64,000 nt of DNA from an uncultured Paracoccaceae bacterium (GTDB lineage Bacteria; Pseudomonadota; Alphaproteobacteria; Rhodobacterales; Rhodobacteraceae): NCBI GenBank assembly GCA_951812615.1, contig CATOSU010000010.1:124001-188000 (forward strand), in the 5' to 3' direction. Under the pieces are notes generated by a model. The model ran no database searches, was not told the origin of the DNA, and saw only the letters and a list, made by a program, of their open reading frames with translations. Made by a program: the position numbers and the translations under genes. Of the stretch, positions 16,916-25,900 are shown piece after piece (position 1 is the first letter of the stretch; every line of letters starts with the position of its first letter).

Positions 16916-18298
16916 GAGATATGGTTGAAAGTTGGTGATGGCCCCTGAGGGGCGGCATATCAAGGCGGTGCTGAAGCGCCGTCAATTCTCAAGAGAAAGG
17001 GATATGCCACATGTCGAAATCTACCGGTGTTCCATTCGAGCTATCATCGGAATTTTCACCTGATCCGCTGACTGAGGTCATTCAGTTCGGGGCACGCGAG
17101 CTGTTGCGAACGGCTGTGCAGGCTGAGGTTGCCGGTTTCATGGCGGTTCATGCGCAGCTTCTGGACGAGGAAGGTCGCCAGCGTCTGGTGCGCCACGGGT
17201 TCCTGCCGGAGCGCGAGGTGATGACCGGGATCGGCACGGTGCCCGTTCAGGTGCCCCGGGTCCGCGACCGGGGTGCGAACATCGATGGCAGCAAGATCAA
17301 GTTCCGTTCATCCTTGGTGCCGCCGTATCTACGCAAAGCGAAGTCCGTCGAGGAGCTGCTGCCCTGGCTTTACCTGAAGGGCATTTCAACGGGGGACTTC
17401 AGCGAGGCGCTGGCCGCCCTTTTGGGGCCGGATGCAGAGGGGCTGTCAGCCTCCACGATCACGCGACTGAAGGCGACCTGGTGGGACGAGTATGAAGCCT
17501 GGCGCAAGCGTGACCTGTCGGGCAAGCGCTATGTCTACATCTGGGCGGACGGGGTCTGCTTCACGCCCCGTTTGGACGGGGATCGTCAATGTATGTTGGT
17601 GATTATCGGCGCTGACGAGTACGGAGAAAAGGACGTTTTGAGCATCATGGACGGATTCCGGGAGAACGCGGACAGCTGGCGGGACCTGTTACGCGGTCTG
17701 AGGAAACGCGGCCTGACGGTGCCGCCCGAGCTTGCTGTCGGTGATGGCGCGCTTGGGTTCTGGACGGCGCTGCGGGATGTCTATCCGACCACCCGTGAGC
17801 AGCGGTGCTGGGTCCACAAGACGGCCAATGTAACGGGCGCGATGCCCAAGTCGCTGCGGGAAAAAGCCAAGGCCGATCTGCAGGATATTTGGATGGCCGA
17901 GACGAAGAAGGAAGCCAATGCGGCCTTCGATCTCTTCGTGGAAACCTACGGCCTGAAATACGAGCGGGCCGTGGCCAGGCTGGTCAAGGACCGCGACGTG
18001 TTGCTGACCTTCTATGACTTCCCGGCCGAACACTGGAAACACATCCGGACCACGAACCCGATCGAAAGCGTCTTTGCCACGGTCCGCAACCGAACGCGCA
18101 AAACCAAAGGATGCCTGAACCGCAAGACCGCCCTCGCCATGGTCTTCAGGTTGATGATGTCGGCCAAGAAGAAGTGGAGGAAGATCTCAGGGCCAAACCG
18201 TCTGCCCGAAGTGATCCAGGGGATTGCCTTCAAGGACGGGATCAGGCAACGTCAAAACGCCGCCTGATCACGCCGTCACCAACTTTTGGGCATAACTC
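16916..18298 (+). mobile_element. IS256-family insertion sequence, copy 1 (1383 bp, intact)
   Basis: The element is bounded by 8-bp direct repeats. Its ends form an imperfect inverted repeat, 21 of 27 positions matching: left GAGATATGGTTGAAAGTTGG..., right complement GAGTTATGCCCAAAAGTTGG.... It carries a single complete transposase gene (17011-18267). A second copy of exactly the same length lies in opposite orientation at 61931-63313, and the two transposases differ at only about four residues, so both are recent arrivals. Copy 1 disrupts the S53 peptidase gene. Confidence 0.92.
17011..18267 (+). CDS. IS256-family (Mutator-type) transposase
   Basis: 418 residues, full length for the family. 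The DDE residues are visible in order: YIWADGV (first Asp), AVGDGALGFW (second Asp) and TNPIESVFATVRNRT (Glu). N-terminal features include FGARELLRTAVQAEVAGF and the VPQ-like VPVQVPRVRDRG. It catalyses movement of the 1383-bp element by cut-out and circle formation as known for IS256. The reading frame is intact. Compared with the copy at 61962-63218 it differs at about four positions (for example Gly/Val at residue 6). Confidence 0.95.
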   Translation: MSKSTGVPFELSSEFSPDPLTEVIQFGARELLRTAVQAEVAGFMAVHAQLLDEEGRQRLVRHGFLPEREVMTGIGTVPVQVPRVRDRGANIDGSKIKFRSSLVPPYLRKAKSVEELLPWLYLKGISTGDFSEALAALLGPDAEGLSASTITRLKATWWDEYEAWRKRDLSGKRYVYIWADGVCFTPRLDGDRQCMLVIIGADEYGEKDVLSIMDGFRENADSWRDLLRGLRKRGLTVPPELAVGDGALGFWTALRDVYPTTREQRCWVHKTANVTGAMPKSLREKAKADLQDIWMAETKKEANAAFDLFVETYGLKYERAVARLVKDRDVLLTFYDFPAEHWKHIRTTNPIESVFATVRNRTRKTKGCLNRKTALAMVFRLMMSAKKKWRKISGPNRLPEVIQGIAFKDGIRQRQNAA

Positions 18299-18306
18299 CA
18301 TATCGG
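18299..18306 (+). repeat. 8-bp target-site duplication, right copy
   Basis: CATATCGG, identical to 16908-16915. The S53 peptidase coding sequence resumes within it (the codons for I-G-R follow). Confidence 0.9.
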
Positions 18307-18521
18307 CAGGCCCCTGCCCTATTTCAACGAACTCATCTACGACCGGCGCTTCGCCTCGGGCTTTGTCCCGGTCACGCGCGGCAACAACGAGATCCCGGAT
18401 GCCGGGGTTGCAGCTTTCGATGCCGGTGACGGATGGAACGCGTGCTGCGGCCTGGGACTGCCCAACGGTCGACAGTTGCTGGCACTGGTCAATCTCGCGC
18501 TTGGACGGTGAGGTCAGATTG

Positions 18522-19469
18522 TTGCTCGATTTCTTCGTCGTCGGTCCCCACCTCGCCTTGCGGTCGCAGCCACTGACCGGCGGGCAATACCGCCTGGACT
18601 TCGATCTTCTGCAACCCGGCGCGCCTGGGCTGGGCCGCATGGAAACCGAACTTGTGCGGGACCACATAACGGTAAAATTCGTTACCGGAGAACAGGTTAC
18701 CACCGCGCATGTGGCCGAAGCCACCAGATTGGCAGCCCGTGTGCTTTGCAAACTTGCGCCCGTGCCGGTTTCCTTCACAACGGGCAGGCTGTGCGAGGCC
18801 GAGGCAAGTGCCCTGTCCGGGGACGAAATGATTCAGGTCCAACCGGATGTCTGGCAGTTGCCTGCGAATGCGCCACTGCTTAATGCAGCCAAGGCGCGCG
18901 ACATGCGCGAACTCTATGATGATCCGATGAGGGTGGTCTGGAATTTCGAGCCCCGCCCCTGGCCGATGCTTGCTCCGTTCCTGTCCGAGGCATCCCGGAA
19001 GGCCGGGCAGCGGGTGCTGGATTTGGGCTGCGGCTTTGCCAAGAACACGGTGCTGCTCGAAGGTCTCGGGTTCAAGGCTTACGGTGTCGACGTGGCCGAA
19101 AACGCGATTGCTCTCGGACGACCCTGGATGCACGCCCCGGACCGGTTGCAGGCGGCGTCGATTGACACCCTGCCATTCGACGACGGGTTTTTTGACGCGG
19201 TGCTCGACGTCGGCTGCCTTCACTGTCTGCCACAGGAATTGCTGGCGCCCGGTGTCGCAGACTTGGCCCGGGTCCTGCGGCCCGGAGGACGTGTTTACTC
19301 CCGCGTTTTCAAACCACGGGATAATCAGTGGCTGGCAGCGCAGAATTACCAAGTCGAAGCGATGGGCCTGACGCCCAACCAACTCGCCGGTCTGTTCGAA
19401 CCCTGGTTCGACACATCGATGCAGGATCAGGGCGAAGCAACGATACTGCGGGGCGTACGGCGCACCTAG
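18522..19469 (+). CDS. class I SAM-dependent methyltransferase with an unknown N-terminal domain, in RiPP-like cluster
   Basis: About 315 residues from a TTG at 18522 (preceded by GGTGAGGT; TTG 18519 is also possible and ATG 18639 is the first ATG). A longer frame from 18111 runs out of the IS and is not a real start. The N-terminal 130 residues (LDFFVVGPHLALRSQPL ... QVQPDVWQLP) match nothing I recognise. The C-terminal half is a methyltransferase: VLDLGCGFAKNTVLL, AYGVDVAENAI, DTLPFDDGFFDAVLDVGCLH, RVLRPGGRVY. It starts 10 bases after the peptidase stop, so both form one unit. Its TAG overlaps the stop of the convergent dehydrogenase gene by 4 bases. A likely role is methylation of the peptide from 20832-21731, but no evidence fixes the substrate. 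Confidence 0.7.
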   Translation: MLDFFVVGPHLALRSQPLTGGQYRLDFDLLQPGAPGLGRMETELVRDHITVKFVTGEQVTTAHVAEATRLAARVLCKLAPVPVSFTTGRLCEAEASALSGDEMIQVQPDVWQLPANAPLLNAAKARDMRELYDDPMRVVWNFEPRPWPMLAPFLSEASRKAGQRVLDLGCGFAKNTVLLEGLGFKAYGVDVAENAIALGRPWMHAPDRLQAASIDTLPFDDGFFDAVLDVGCLHCLPQELLAPGVADLARVLRPGGRVYSRVFKPRDNQWLAAQNYQVEAMGLTPNQLAGLFEPWFDTSMQDQGEATILRGVRRT

Positions 19470-20740
19470 CGTGGCGGCACGTACGGCAATGTCTCCAGCG
19501 TCAGCGGACCTCCGCCGGGCAACAGCTGTCCACAGCCTGCCACGCCGATAACGCCTTCCTGCAAGGGATCAAGGTCGAGCGCCTGCTCGATATTGATGTC
19601 GTTAATCGCCCCCGTGTAGAAGGCGCCCAGCCCCATTTCCGTGCACAGAAGATAGAGCGTCTGGCTCAGATGCCCCGCGTCGACATGGATGACCCGGTAG
19701 GATTTCTGCGCCTTGCGGTATTTCCAGAAATTGCGGAACCAGCGCGCGGTCAGCAGAACCAGCGCATGGGCGGACCCGAAGTAGCTTTGCCCCAGCGTGA
19801 AGGTCACGGCGTGATGGCGCGCCTCTTCAAGCGTCATTGGCCGCAGCAGGGACAACCCATGGCGCTCGACATCGTAGTGATAGATGCCGGGGTGAACGTT
19901 CTCGACATTGAGTATCAGCGGGTAGGCTTCGATCGGGTGCAGCGACCCGCCCGACGGGCTGGTCTTTCGCAGCCCGATCAAACCGGGCGCCAGTTCTATG
20001 TGACCGAAACAGCCGAAAGTGTAGTAGAGCACCGTCGAAAGCTCCTGCAGGCCCAGCGGCCTGTTCTGGTCGAAGACGCGCGTCGTCTTGCGGTGCCGCA
20101 GCAGCGCCTGGAACGCGCTGTCACCCTCCGGCAACGGCAGGTTTTGCACCGGTTCCGCATTCCGTGGTTTGTGAAAAGGAGGCGGGGGTGGATCGAAATG
20201 TTCGCTCTTGGCGTGCAACTCTGCCGACATCTGTGCACCGAGGGCGAGGAAATCCTGAAACGGCGCCCCGGGTGGCGGGCCCTGATCGCCGGTCGGCTGC
20301 ATTGCGGCGGCCTGGCGCAGGGGGGCGGCCACGTCGAGGTCATGCACCCGGCTCTGCACGTGATAGAGCGCGGCGAAATCGTCCCAGTCCAGCGCCAGCA
20401 TCTTCTCTTCCTGCTCCCGCAGAGTGGCGATGCGTCCTTCCGGCGTGTCCCCCAGCAGAAACCCGTCTTCCAGCAGCGCATCGATTGCACCATTTGAAAC
20501 CGCGAGATCCCCAGCGACCTGAGCGGCGGGCATCCACTGACCGCTCGGGATGTGGGACAGGATACGGTGCTCCTCGCCGCTCAGCCGACGGTGGCATCCT
20601 GTCAGAGACGACATCGCAACCAGCTGTTCCTGAGTTGTCGTCGCGAGCTGTCCGCTCAGCAGGTCGCCAACGCCCAGCGCCGGCACGGTCTGGAAGCGCA
20701 TCGTGAACAATGCGGATTTTCTCAGCAGCAATTCAGACAC
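19466..20740 (-). CDS. SagB/ThcOx-type peptide maturation dehydrogenase
   Basis: 424 residues. The C-terminal 230 are an FMN-dependent nitroreductase-fold SagB-type oxidase: HRKTTRVFDQNRPLGLQELS, KTSPSGGSLHPIEAYPLIL, GIYHYDVERHGL, and VIHVDAGHLSQTLYLLCTEMGLGAF. The N-terminal 180 residues include an acidic LEDGFLLGD... winged-helix-like stretch, a likely peptide-binding region. From memory this long form corresponds to the putative peptide maturation dehydrogenases (NCBI TIGR04511) that travel with NHLP-related precursors (TIGR04509). SagB enzymes normally oxidise azolines made by a YcaO cyclodehydratase, but no YcaO gene is visible here. The gene follows the precursor gene by 91 bases in the same direction. 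Confidence 0.82.
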   Translation of the reverse strand: MSELLLRKSALFTMRFQTVPALGVGDLLSGQLATTTQEQLVAMSSLTGCHRRLSGEEHRILSHIPSGQWMPAAQVAGDLAVSNGAIDALLEDGFLLGDTPEGRIATLREQEEKMLALDWDDFAALYHVQSRVHDLDVAAPLRQAAAMQPTGDQGPPPGAPFQDFLALGAQMSAELHAKSEHFDPPPPPFHKPRNAEPVQNLPLPEGDSAFQALLRHRKTTRVFDQNRPLGLQELSTVLYYTFGCFGHIELAPGLIGLRKTSPSGGSLHPIEAYPLILNVENVHPGIYHYDVERHGLSLLRPMTLEEARHHAVTFTLGQSYFGSAHALVLLTARWFRNFWKYRKAQKSYRVIHVDAGHLSQTLYLLCTEMGLGAFYTGAINDINIEQALDLDPLQEGVIGVAGCGQLLPGGGPLTLETLPYVPPR

Positions 20741-20831
20741 GCCAACCTACCTCCCCGGGGCCTCGTGGTTTCGGGAAGCAGCATCTCGCGCCAGCCCTGT
20801 CGCAGCCATCCTTGCTGCCGGCGAACGGTTC

Positions 20832-21731
20832 TCAACCCTCGTCGTCGCCGTCCTTTGCCGCCGGGGCGTATGTGTCCGGCGCAGCGCCTGCAACATAGGT
20901 GGCCGGACCGTAGGTCTGCGCACCCGCGGCATAGGTCGCCGGGCCGTAGGTCTGTGCACCAGCCGCATACGTCGCCGGGCCATAGGTCTGCGCGCCAGCC
21001 GCATAGGTCGCCGGGCCGTAGGTCTGTGCGCCGGCCGCGTAGGTCGCCGGGCCGTAGGTCTGGGCGCCAGCAGCATAGGTCGCCGGACCGTAGGTCTGTG
21101 CACCAGCCGCATACGTCGCCGGTCCGTAGGTCCGTGCGCCGGCCGCATAGGTCGCCGGGCCGTAGGTCTGCGCACCAGCCGCATAGGTCGCCGGTCCGTA
21201 GGTCTGCGCACCAGCGGCGTAGGTCGCCGGTCCGTAGGTCTGTGCGCCGGCCGCATACGTCGCCGGGCCGTAGGTCTGTGCGCCGGCCGCGTAGGTCGCC
21301 GGACCGTAGGTCTGTGCACCAGCCGCATAGGTCGCCGGACCGTAGGTCTGTGCACCAGCCGCATACGTCGCCGGGCCGTAGGTCTGGGCGCCAGCCGCAT
21401 AGGTCGCCGGGCCGTAGGTCTGGGCGCCAGCCGCATACGTCGCCGGGCCGTAGGTCTGCGCGCCGGCGGCAGCTGGCGGCATCGCTACATTCAGATACCA
21501 GTTTGCGGCCGTATCACCGGATTGCATGGCTGAAAGGAATGCTTCGAATTCCGGCTTGGATGGCAGCCGGATGTCAGACGGCACGTCACCGGCTGGCACC
21601 GTGATCCCGTACTCTGCCAACGTCGCGACAGGATTGCTTTCCATTTCCGCACGGAAATCATCATCATGCGCAAGCCGTTCCAGCAGCTCGTAAAAGCGTT
21701 TCTGGCTCAGATCAATGTTGCCTTGGTTCAT
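20832..21731 (-). CDS. RiPP-like precursor peptide: NHLP-like leader plus sixteen 12-residue core repeats
   Basis: 299 residues from ATG 21731, which has a strong ribosome site (GGAAAGGAAC) and starts MNQGNIDLSQKRFYELLERL. An upstream ATG in the same frame (21791) is rejected because it adds a non-conserved extension overlapping the previous gene. Residues 1-87 are an acidic helical leader of the nitrile-hydratase-like type (FYELLERLAHDDDFRAEM, NPVATLAEYGITVP). Residues 88-279 are exactly sixteen repeats AAGAQTYGPATY; one has Arg for Gln. Residues 280-299 are a degenerate unit and an acidic tail. There is no Cys or Ser in the repeats, so Thr, Tyr, Gln and Gly are the modifiable residues. It lies between the DUF917 and dehydrogenase genes. 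The product, and whether it is cut into many short peptides, are unknown. Confidence 0.88.
   Translation of the reverse strand: MNQGNIDLSQKRFYELLERLAHDDDFRAEMESNPVATLAEYGITVPAGDVPSDIRLPSKPEFEAFLSAMQSGDTAANWYLNVAMPPAAAGAQTYGPATYAAGAQTYGPATYAAGAQTYGPATYAAGAQTYGPATYAAGAQTYGPATYAAGAQTYGPATYAAGAQTYGPATYAAGAQTYGPATYAAGAQTYGPATYAAGARTYGPATYAAGAQTYGPATYAAGAQTYGPATYAAGAQTYGPATYAAGAQTYGPATYAAGAQTYGPATYAAGAQTYGPATYVAGAAPDTYAPAAKDGDDEG
20895..21470 (-). repeat. 16 x 36-bp in-frame tandem repeat encoding AAGAQTYGPATY
   Basis: The spacing is exactly 36 bases from the first to the last unit (for example the GTAGGTCT-type anchor at 20910 and at 21450 on the plus strand, 540 bases apart, with units at every step). 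Units differ almost only at third codon positions (Tyr TAT/TAC, Thr ACC/ACG, Ala GCG/GCC/GCT), so the peptide has been kept while the DNA drifted. There are no spacers, so it is not a CRISPR array. Confidence 0.95.
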
Positions 21732-21787
21732 CTGCTGTTCCTTTCCTGTCCATCCCTGTTTCGGCTGCACCACGCTTGGGAAGCTTA

Positions 21788-22921
21788 TCAATCCTGCAAC
21801 TTTTGAATCGCCTGGTAGTCGCCGTCGTAACCGACCTTCTTTTGAAAATAGTGGAAGTATTCCATGATCCGCTTGCTCTCCAGCAGCGGGCTGCGGGCCC
21901 CGATCCCGACCAGGACCACCTCGGTATCTGCAACTGGAATCTGGGTGTTCGAAAACGCCTGCCCGTCAGGTGTCATCCAGCAAAGCGAATCCGGCCCCAT
22001 GCCGATCGGCTGGTCACGGTCCGAGCGGTATGCAATCACGCTTTCACCTGCGGTCTTGACGGTCGCCTTGATGCCGTCGCCGCCCGCCACCGTTACGGTG
22101 CTGTAGTCCCTTGCGCTGCTGTGGACCGGTTCGACCTTGCCGCGGAATATCTCGCGCGCCCACAAACCTTCGGCGGCCAGTATCCCCAGAACGGCGTCGA
22201 CCGGTGCCGCTTCGGTCCGCAGCGCAGCACCAACCCGGCAAGCCAGATCAAGCGTGCCGGCAATCGGAACGGCGCGCTTCATCGCTTCACCGTCCATCGG
22301 CCAGACACACACACCGGCGACGCCGAAAGAATGCGCAAACGTCAGGCCATCGACCATTTCGTTGAAGATCAGAGCAGGGTCGTGATAGCCTTCGTCCTCG
22401 TCATCAGGCGACGGCTCCAGTATGGCGCAGCTTCCCGCGCTGTTGGCGGCCACGCCGGGGTTGGGATCAAGTCCGGCAGCGGCATATGTTGTGATCATGG
22501 CACCCATCACCGCACGCCCGGCGCCATCGCCATCAACCACACCCATGCCCATCTTCCGGGCGGCCATCAGGCACGGAACCACCGAGCTCTGAACCCCCAG
22601 TTCGACCGGCACCAACCGGGTGACGGGTTTGCCCGTGCGCTCTTGCATCACCGCGCTTAGGCGTTTGACCGCATGCACCACCGCCTTGACGTTGGTGACA
22701 TCCTTGCCGCTGGTCTGCGACCCCATATAGGACGCGGCCGCGGTCCAGCCGGTGTCATCTGCTGCGGCTTCGCCAATTGACAGCAGATCGACCGTTTCAC
22801 CATCCGGCAGGTTCTTCTCGACCATGTCGAGCGCAGAGCTCAGCGTGCCGCCGCCACCGCTGCCAAGGAAGGCCGCGCCGTTCGCCATGTCGCGGATCAG
22901 CAGCCGGTCCAGTTTCTTCAT
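21788..22921 (-). CDS. DUF917 (S-methyl thiohydantoin desulfurase-like) protein, in RiPP-like cluster
   Basis: 377 residues. The start MKKLDRLLIRDMANGAAFLG then SGGGGTLSSALDMV is the DUF917 hallmark. GMGVVDGDGAGRAV and NSAGSCAIL are further conserved glycine-rich segments. Family members (PF06032) have been described as S-methyl thiohydantoin desulfurases and are otherwise near hydantoinase genes. Here the gene is 24 bases after the cyclase coding region and 56 bases before the precursor, in the same direction, so it belongs to the operon by position. A role in peptide modification would be new. A hydantoin-racemase-like gene at 26358 offers an alternative hydantoin context. Confidence 0.8.
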   Translation of the reverse strand: MKKLDRLLIRDMANGAAFLGSGGGGTLSSALDMVEKNLPDGETVDLLSIGEAAADDTGWTAAASYMGSQTSGKDVTNVKAVVHAVKRLSAVMQERTGKPVTRLVPVELGVQSSVVPCLMAARKMGMGVVDGDGAGRAVMGAMITTYAAAGLDPNPGVAANSAGSCAILEPSPDDEDEGYHDPALIFNEMVDGLTFAHSFGVAGVCVWPMDGEAMKRAVPIAGTLDLACRVGAALRTEAAPVDAVLGILAAEGLWAREIFRGKVEPVHSSARDYSTVTVAGGDGIKATVKTAGESVIAYRSDRDQPIGMGPDSLCWMTPDGQAFSNTQIPVADTEVVLVGIGARSPLLESKRIMEYFHYFQKKVGYDGDYQAIQKLQD

Positions 22922-22945
22922 CGCGATTGCTGCCTGTTCATCTCG

Positions 22946-25900
22946 TCACCCTTCCAGCCGGTCGAGCTGTGCCTTGGCAAGATGCCATTCGTCGGAGCGT
23001 TCATCAGCGTCGAACCGCCCGATCAGGTCACGCGCAGCCTGCCGTGCCTCTGCCAGCGCCGCGTCATCGCCCTCCGCCAATGTCAGCAGGTTCAGCGCGG
23101 CCCTTATGGCAAAGTGCAACTGGTTGCGTTCCGTCGCAAGCTGAAGTGCGCGGCTCAGCGTCCGGGTGGCTTCCTCCATCTGCGCGCCACCGAGGCTCGC
23201 CAGCATTTCGCCGCGCATGCGAAGCAGTTCCGCATGGTACGCAAGTTCTCCGCATTCCGGCTGTTCTGCGATGGCGATGACATTGTCGAGCACATCAATT
23301 GCCTCGTTCGTCCGGCCCGCTTGGTAGAATACGCTGGCCGTCATCAGAGCCGCGTAGGTCTGGGCGAGCCCGCCGACTTAGGTCACGTAGTTCCGGTAAG
23401 TCTCGGCGACTTCGTCCACCACCTGGTCGACATTGCCTTCGGCAGCAATGGCCCAGCCCCGGAACAGCACACCGAACATGACATAGACCGGAAGCCCGCA
23501 ATCCTGCGCAAGCTTCAGCAGCGCCTCGCCCGCCTCTCGTGCGCCGGCCACATCGCCGCGATTGACGTGGAAACAACAGCTCGTATTCAGGGCGAGCGCG
23601 AGGCTGAGCGGATGATCGAGTTCACCGGTCACGCGCTGCAGTTCACGGTGGTTGCGCTCTGCGGTCACCGACTTGCCCTGAAGCCAAGGCACCCAGACTG
23701 CGAACATCAGCGCAAAAACACCGGGATCCATGCCATAAAGCACCCGGTGTGCTGCATGCAGCTTCGGATCGTATTCCGCCAGGACCTGGTCAGCATGGCT
23801 GTCGGCGTCTTCCAGATCGCCCAGCCAGAAATGGCTATTCGCCAGCGCGGCGTGGGTCTGCAACCTGAAGTCACTGTTGTCGCTGGCCAGCGCCACGTCA
23901 TGCGCCTCGCGGGCAAGCTCCTTGGCCTTGGGGTAGTTTGCGCGGAACAGGTTGTAACCCCAGAATCCGTACAGAACCTGGGCAAGCTCGGGCCTGTCGC
24001 CAAGCCGCAGACAGAGGTCCCGGCAGGCGCTGAACGTATCGCGCGCCTGATCGGATGCCCAACCCACCGTCGCCATACAAACCATGCTCAAACGGAGCCG
24101 TGCCGTCAGTTCGAATTCGTCGCTCTGGCGTCCCTCGGGCAGCAATTCGATATGCTTCAGCGCGTTGTTGAGCTGACGCTCGGCCTCCTTGTAGCCGGAC
24201 AGGCCCAATTCCAGCGTCCCGACCTCGATCAGCGAGTCCACCGCCCTGACGATACTGGCCTCATCCGGATTGATCTGCGCCACAGCGCGTGGCCAGTGAT
24301 ATGCGGCCATTCGCACGAGGCTGGCATCCACCCTATCCGTGCCCTGAGATTGGCGTTCATGCTCGAGAATTTCGCCCATCCTCGCATGCAGTTCTGTGCG
24401 CCGCCTCCGCAAAAGCGAGTTATACGCCGCCTCCTGCAGCAGCGCATGCCGGAACATGTAGCGTGCATCAGGTACGGTTCCGCTTTGTAGCAGGACGTCA
24501 CCATCCACCAGTTGCGTTAGCGAGGCGGCCACCTGCGCTTCGGTGTCGCCGGTGAGTTTCAGCAGAGTGCCAAAGTCGAATTCACGCCCGAGCACAGAGG
24601 CGATCTGGGCAACGCCGCGCACCATGTTCAAACTGTCAAGACGCGACATCAGCGTGTCCTGCAGGCTTGAGGGAATGCTCAGATCCGATTGACCGGGGCC
24701 ACTTTCGCCTGTCCCGGGCTGCGCATACGGGTTGTCCATGAGGTTGCGCGCCAGTTCCTCGGCAAAGATCGGTACTCCGTCCACTCTGTCGACCAGTTGG
24801 CGCAGCAAAGTCGGCGGTAAATTGTCATTGCCCCCGACATTCCTGATGATCTGTTCGATATGACCGGCGCCGAGCCGTTCAAGAACAATATGCTGCAAGC
24901 CGGCCTCTTCCCAGGGCGGTTTGAATTCGGGCCGGCAGGTCATTGCAAGAATGCAGCGATGCGCCGGGAAAAGCGGCAACAGCCGCCCGATAACATCGAG
25001 GCTGGAGGGGTCCATCCAGTGTACATCCTCGAACACGAGGAGCATGAGAGACTGCCGCGCGCGACCGAGTATCCACTGCTCAAGGGCCTGTTGTGTCAGT
25101 TCCTTCAAAGCCTGAGGGTCGACCGGATCAGCATCAGGGGGCGGCGGAAGTGACAACAGGCCGGCAAAGATCGGCAGGCTCGCCAACAGAGTTTCATCCG
25201 TTTCGGCCAGCACGGCGCTCAGTTTCTGCAGTTTCACGTCCGTCCCGTCTTCTGCGGCGAACTGGCATTGCAGCTGCAACTGTTCGACAAAAGGATGCAG
25301 GGAACTGTCCTGGTGGTTCGCAGAGCACCGGAATTCCAGCCGTTGTTCGCCACCGGGATAGTCGAGTTGCTGGCGCAGATACTGCAAAATGCGCGACTTC
25401 CCGATCCCTGCGGCCCCCGACAGCAACAGCGCGCCGCCCGTCCCTTCGCGCGCCGCATCAAGCGCCTGCCGCAGTATCTGCGTTTCGTCTTCCCGGTTCA
25501 CCAGCGGCGTCGACGCCGCGATGATCTCTTCGTCAAGAAGCGTGCGCTCGGCAACCACGCCGTGAATACGCACCGGACGTGGAACGCCCTTGAGCGTGTG
25601 CGCGCCGCGGAAATCCGACCGGACCTTGCGCGCGACCAGCTCTGCCGTCGCATCCGTGATCAGGATGCTGTTAGGCGGCGCCAGGTCCTGAACCCGCGCC
25701 GCGATATTGGGTGTCTCGCCCAGCGCCAGTTTCTCGACCGCACCCACAGCGCCAACCTCTCCGACCACGACTTCCCCAGTGTGCATGCCGATACGCACAT
25801 CCAGCCGGACGTCACCCTGCTGGGCCAGCCGGGCATTCAGGCGTTTCATTCCGGCAAGTATTTCCAGGGACGTCTTGACCGCCCGGTACGCGCTGTCCTC

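Larger units (their letters stand above)
15342..18511 (+). pseudogene. S53 (sedolisin/kumamolisin-type) peptidase interrupted by an IS256-family element
   Basis: ATG 15342 follows a GGAAG ribosome site. The N-terminal pro-domain (about 40-170, with GVLGLDGAP at its end) precedes the catalytic domain. ETTMDIQIAG carries the expected Glu and Asp of the Ser-Glu-Asp triad, SASGDYG is the oxyanion-Asp region, and GGTSAATPLWAGL carries the nucleophile Ser. After LTGH the gene is broken by the element at 16916-18298 and resumes with IGRPLPYFNELIY ... GDGWNACCGLGLPNG ... ALGR to the stop at 18511, so only the last 70 or so residues are separated. Excising the element and one 8-bp duplication restores the frame. 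No Sec signal is evident. It lies directly before the methyltransferase and may have been the protease of the RiPP-like cluster (inference). Confidence 0.85.

Noticed and set aside
18111-19469. A 452-residue protein starting inside the IS256-family element
   Set aside because: The first 130 or so residues are an out-of-frame reading of the transposase gene and peptidase end; the methyltransferase starts after the peptidase stop near 18522.
20895-21470. CRISPR-like 36-bp periodicity
   Set aside because: The units are directly adjacent with no spacers, stay in one reading frame, and vary at silent codon positions; it is a coding tandem repeat.
20552-21604. Arginine-rich open frames on the plus strand and in other frames over the repeat
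   Set aside because: They are mirror frames of the 36-bp repeat, have no ribosome site or family motif, and conflict with the leader-bearing frame.
22982-24490. 502-residue plus-strand frame opposite the second cyclase
   Set aside because: It is antisense to a recognisable TPR/ATPase coding region; GC-rich shadow frame.
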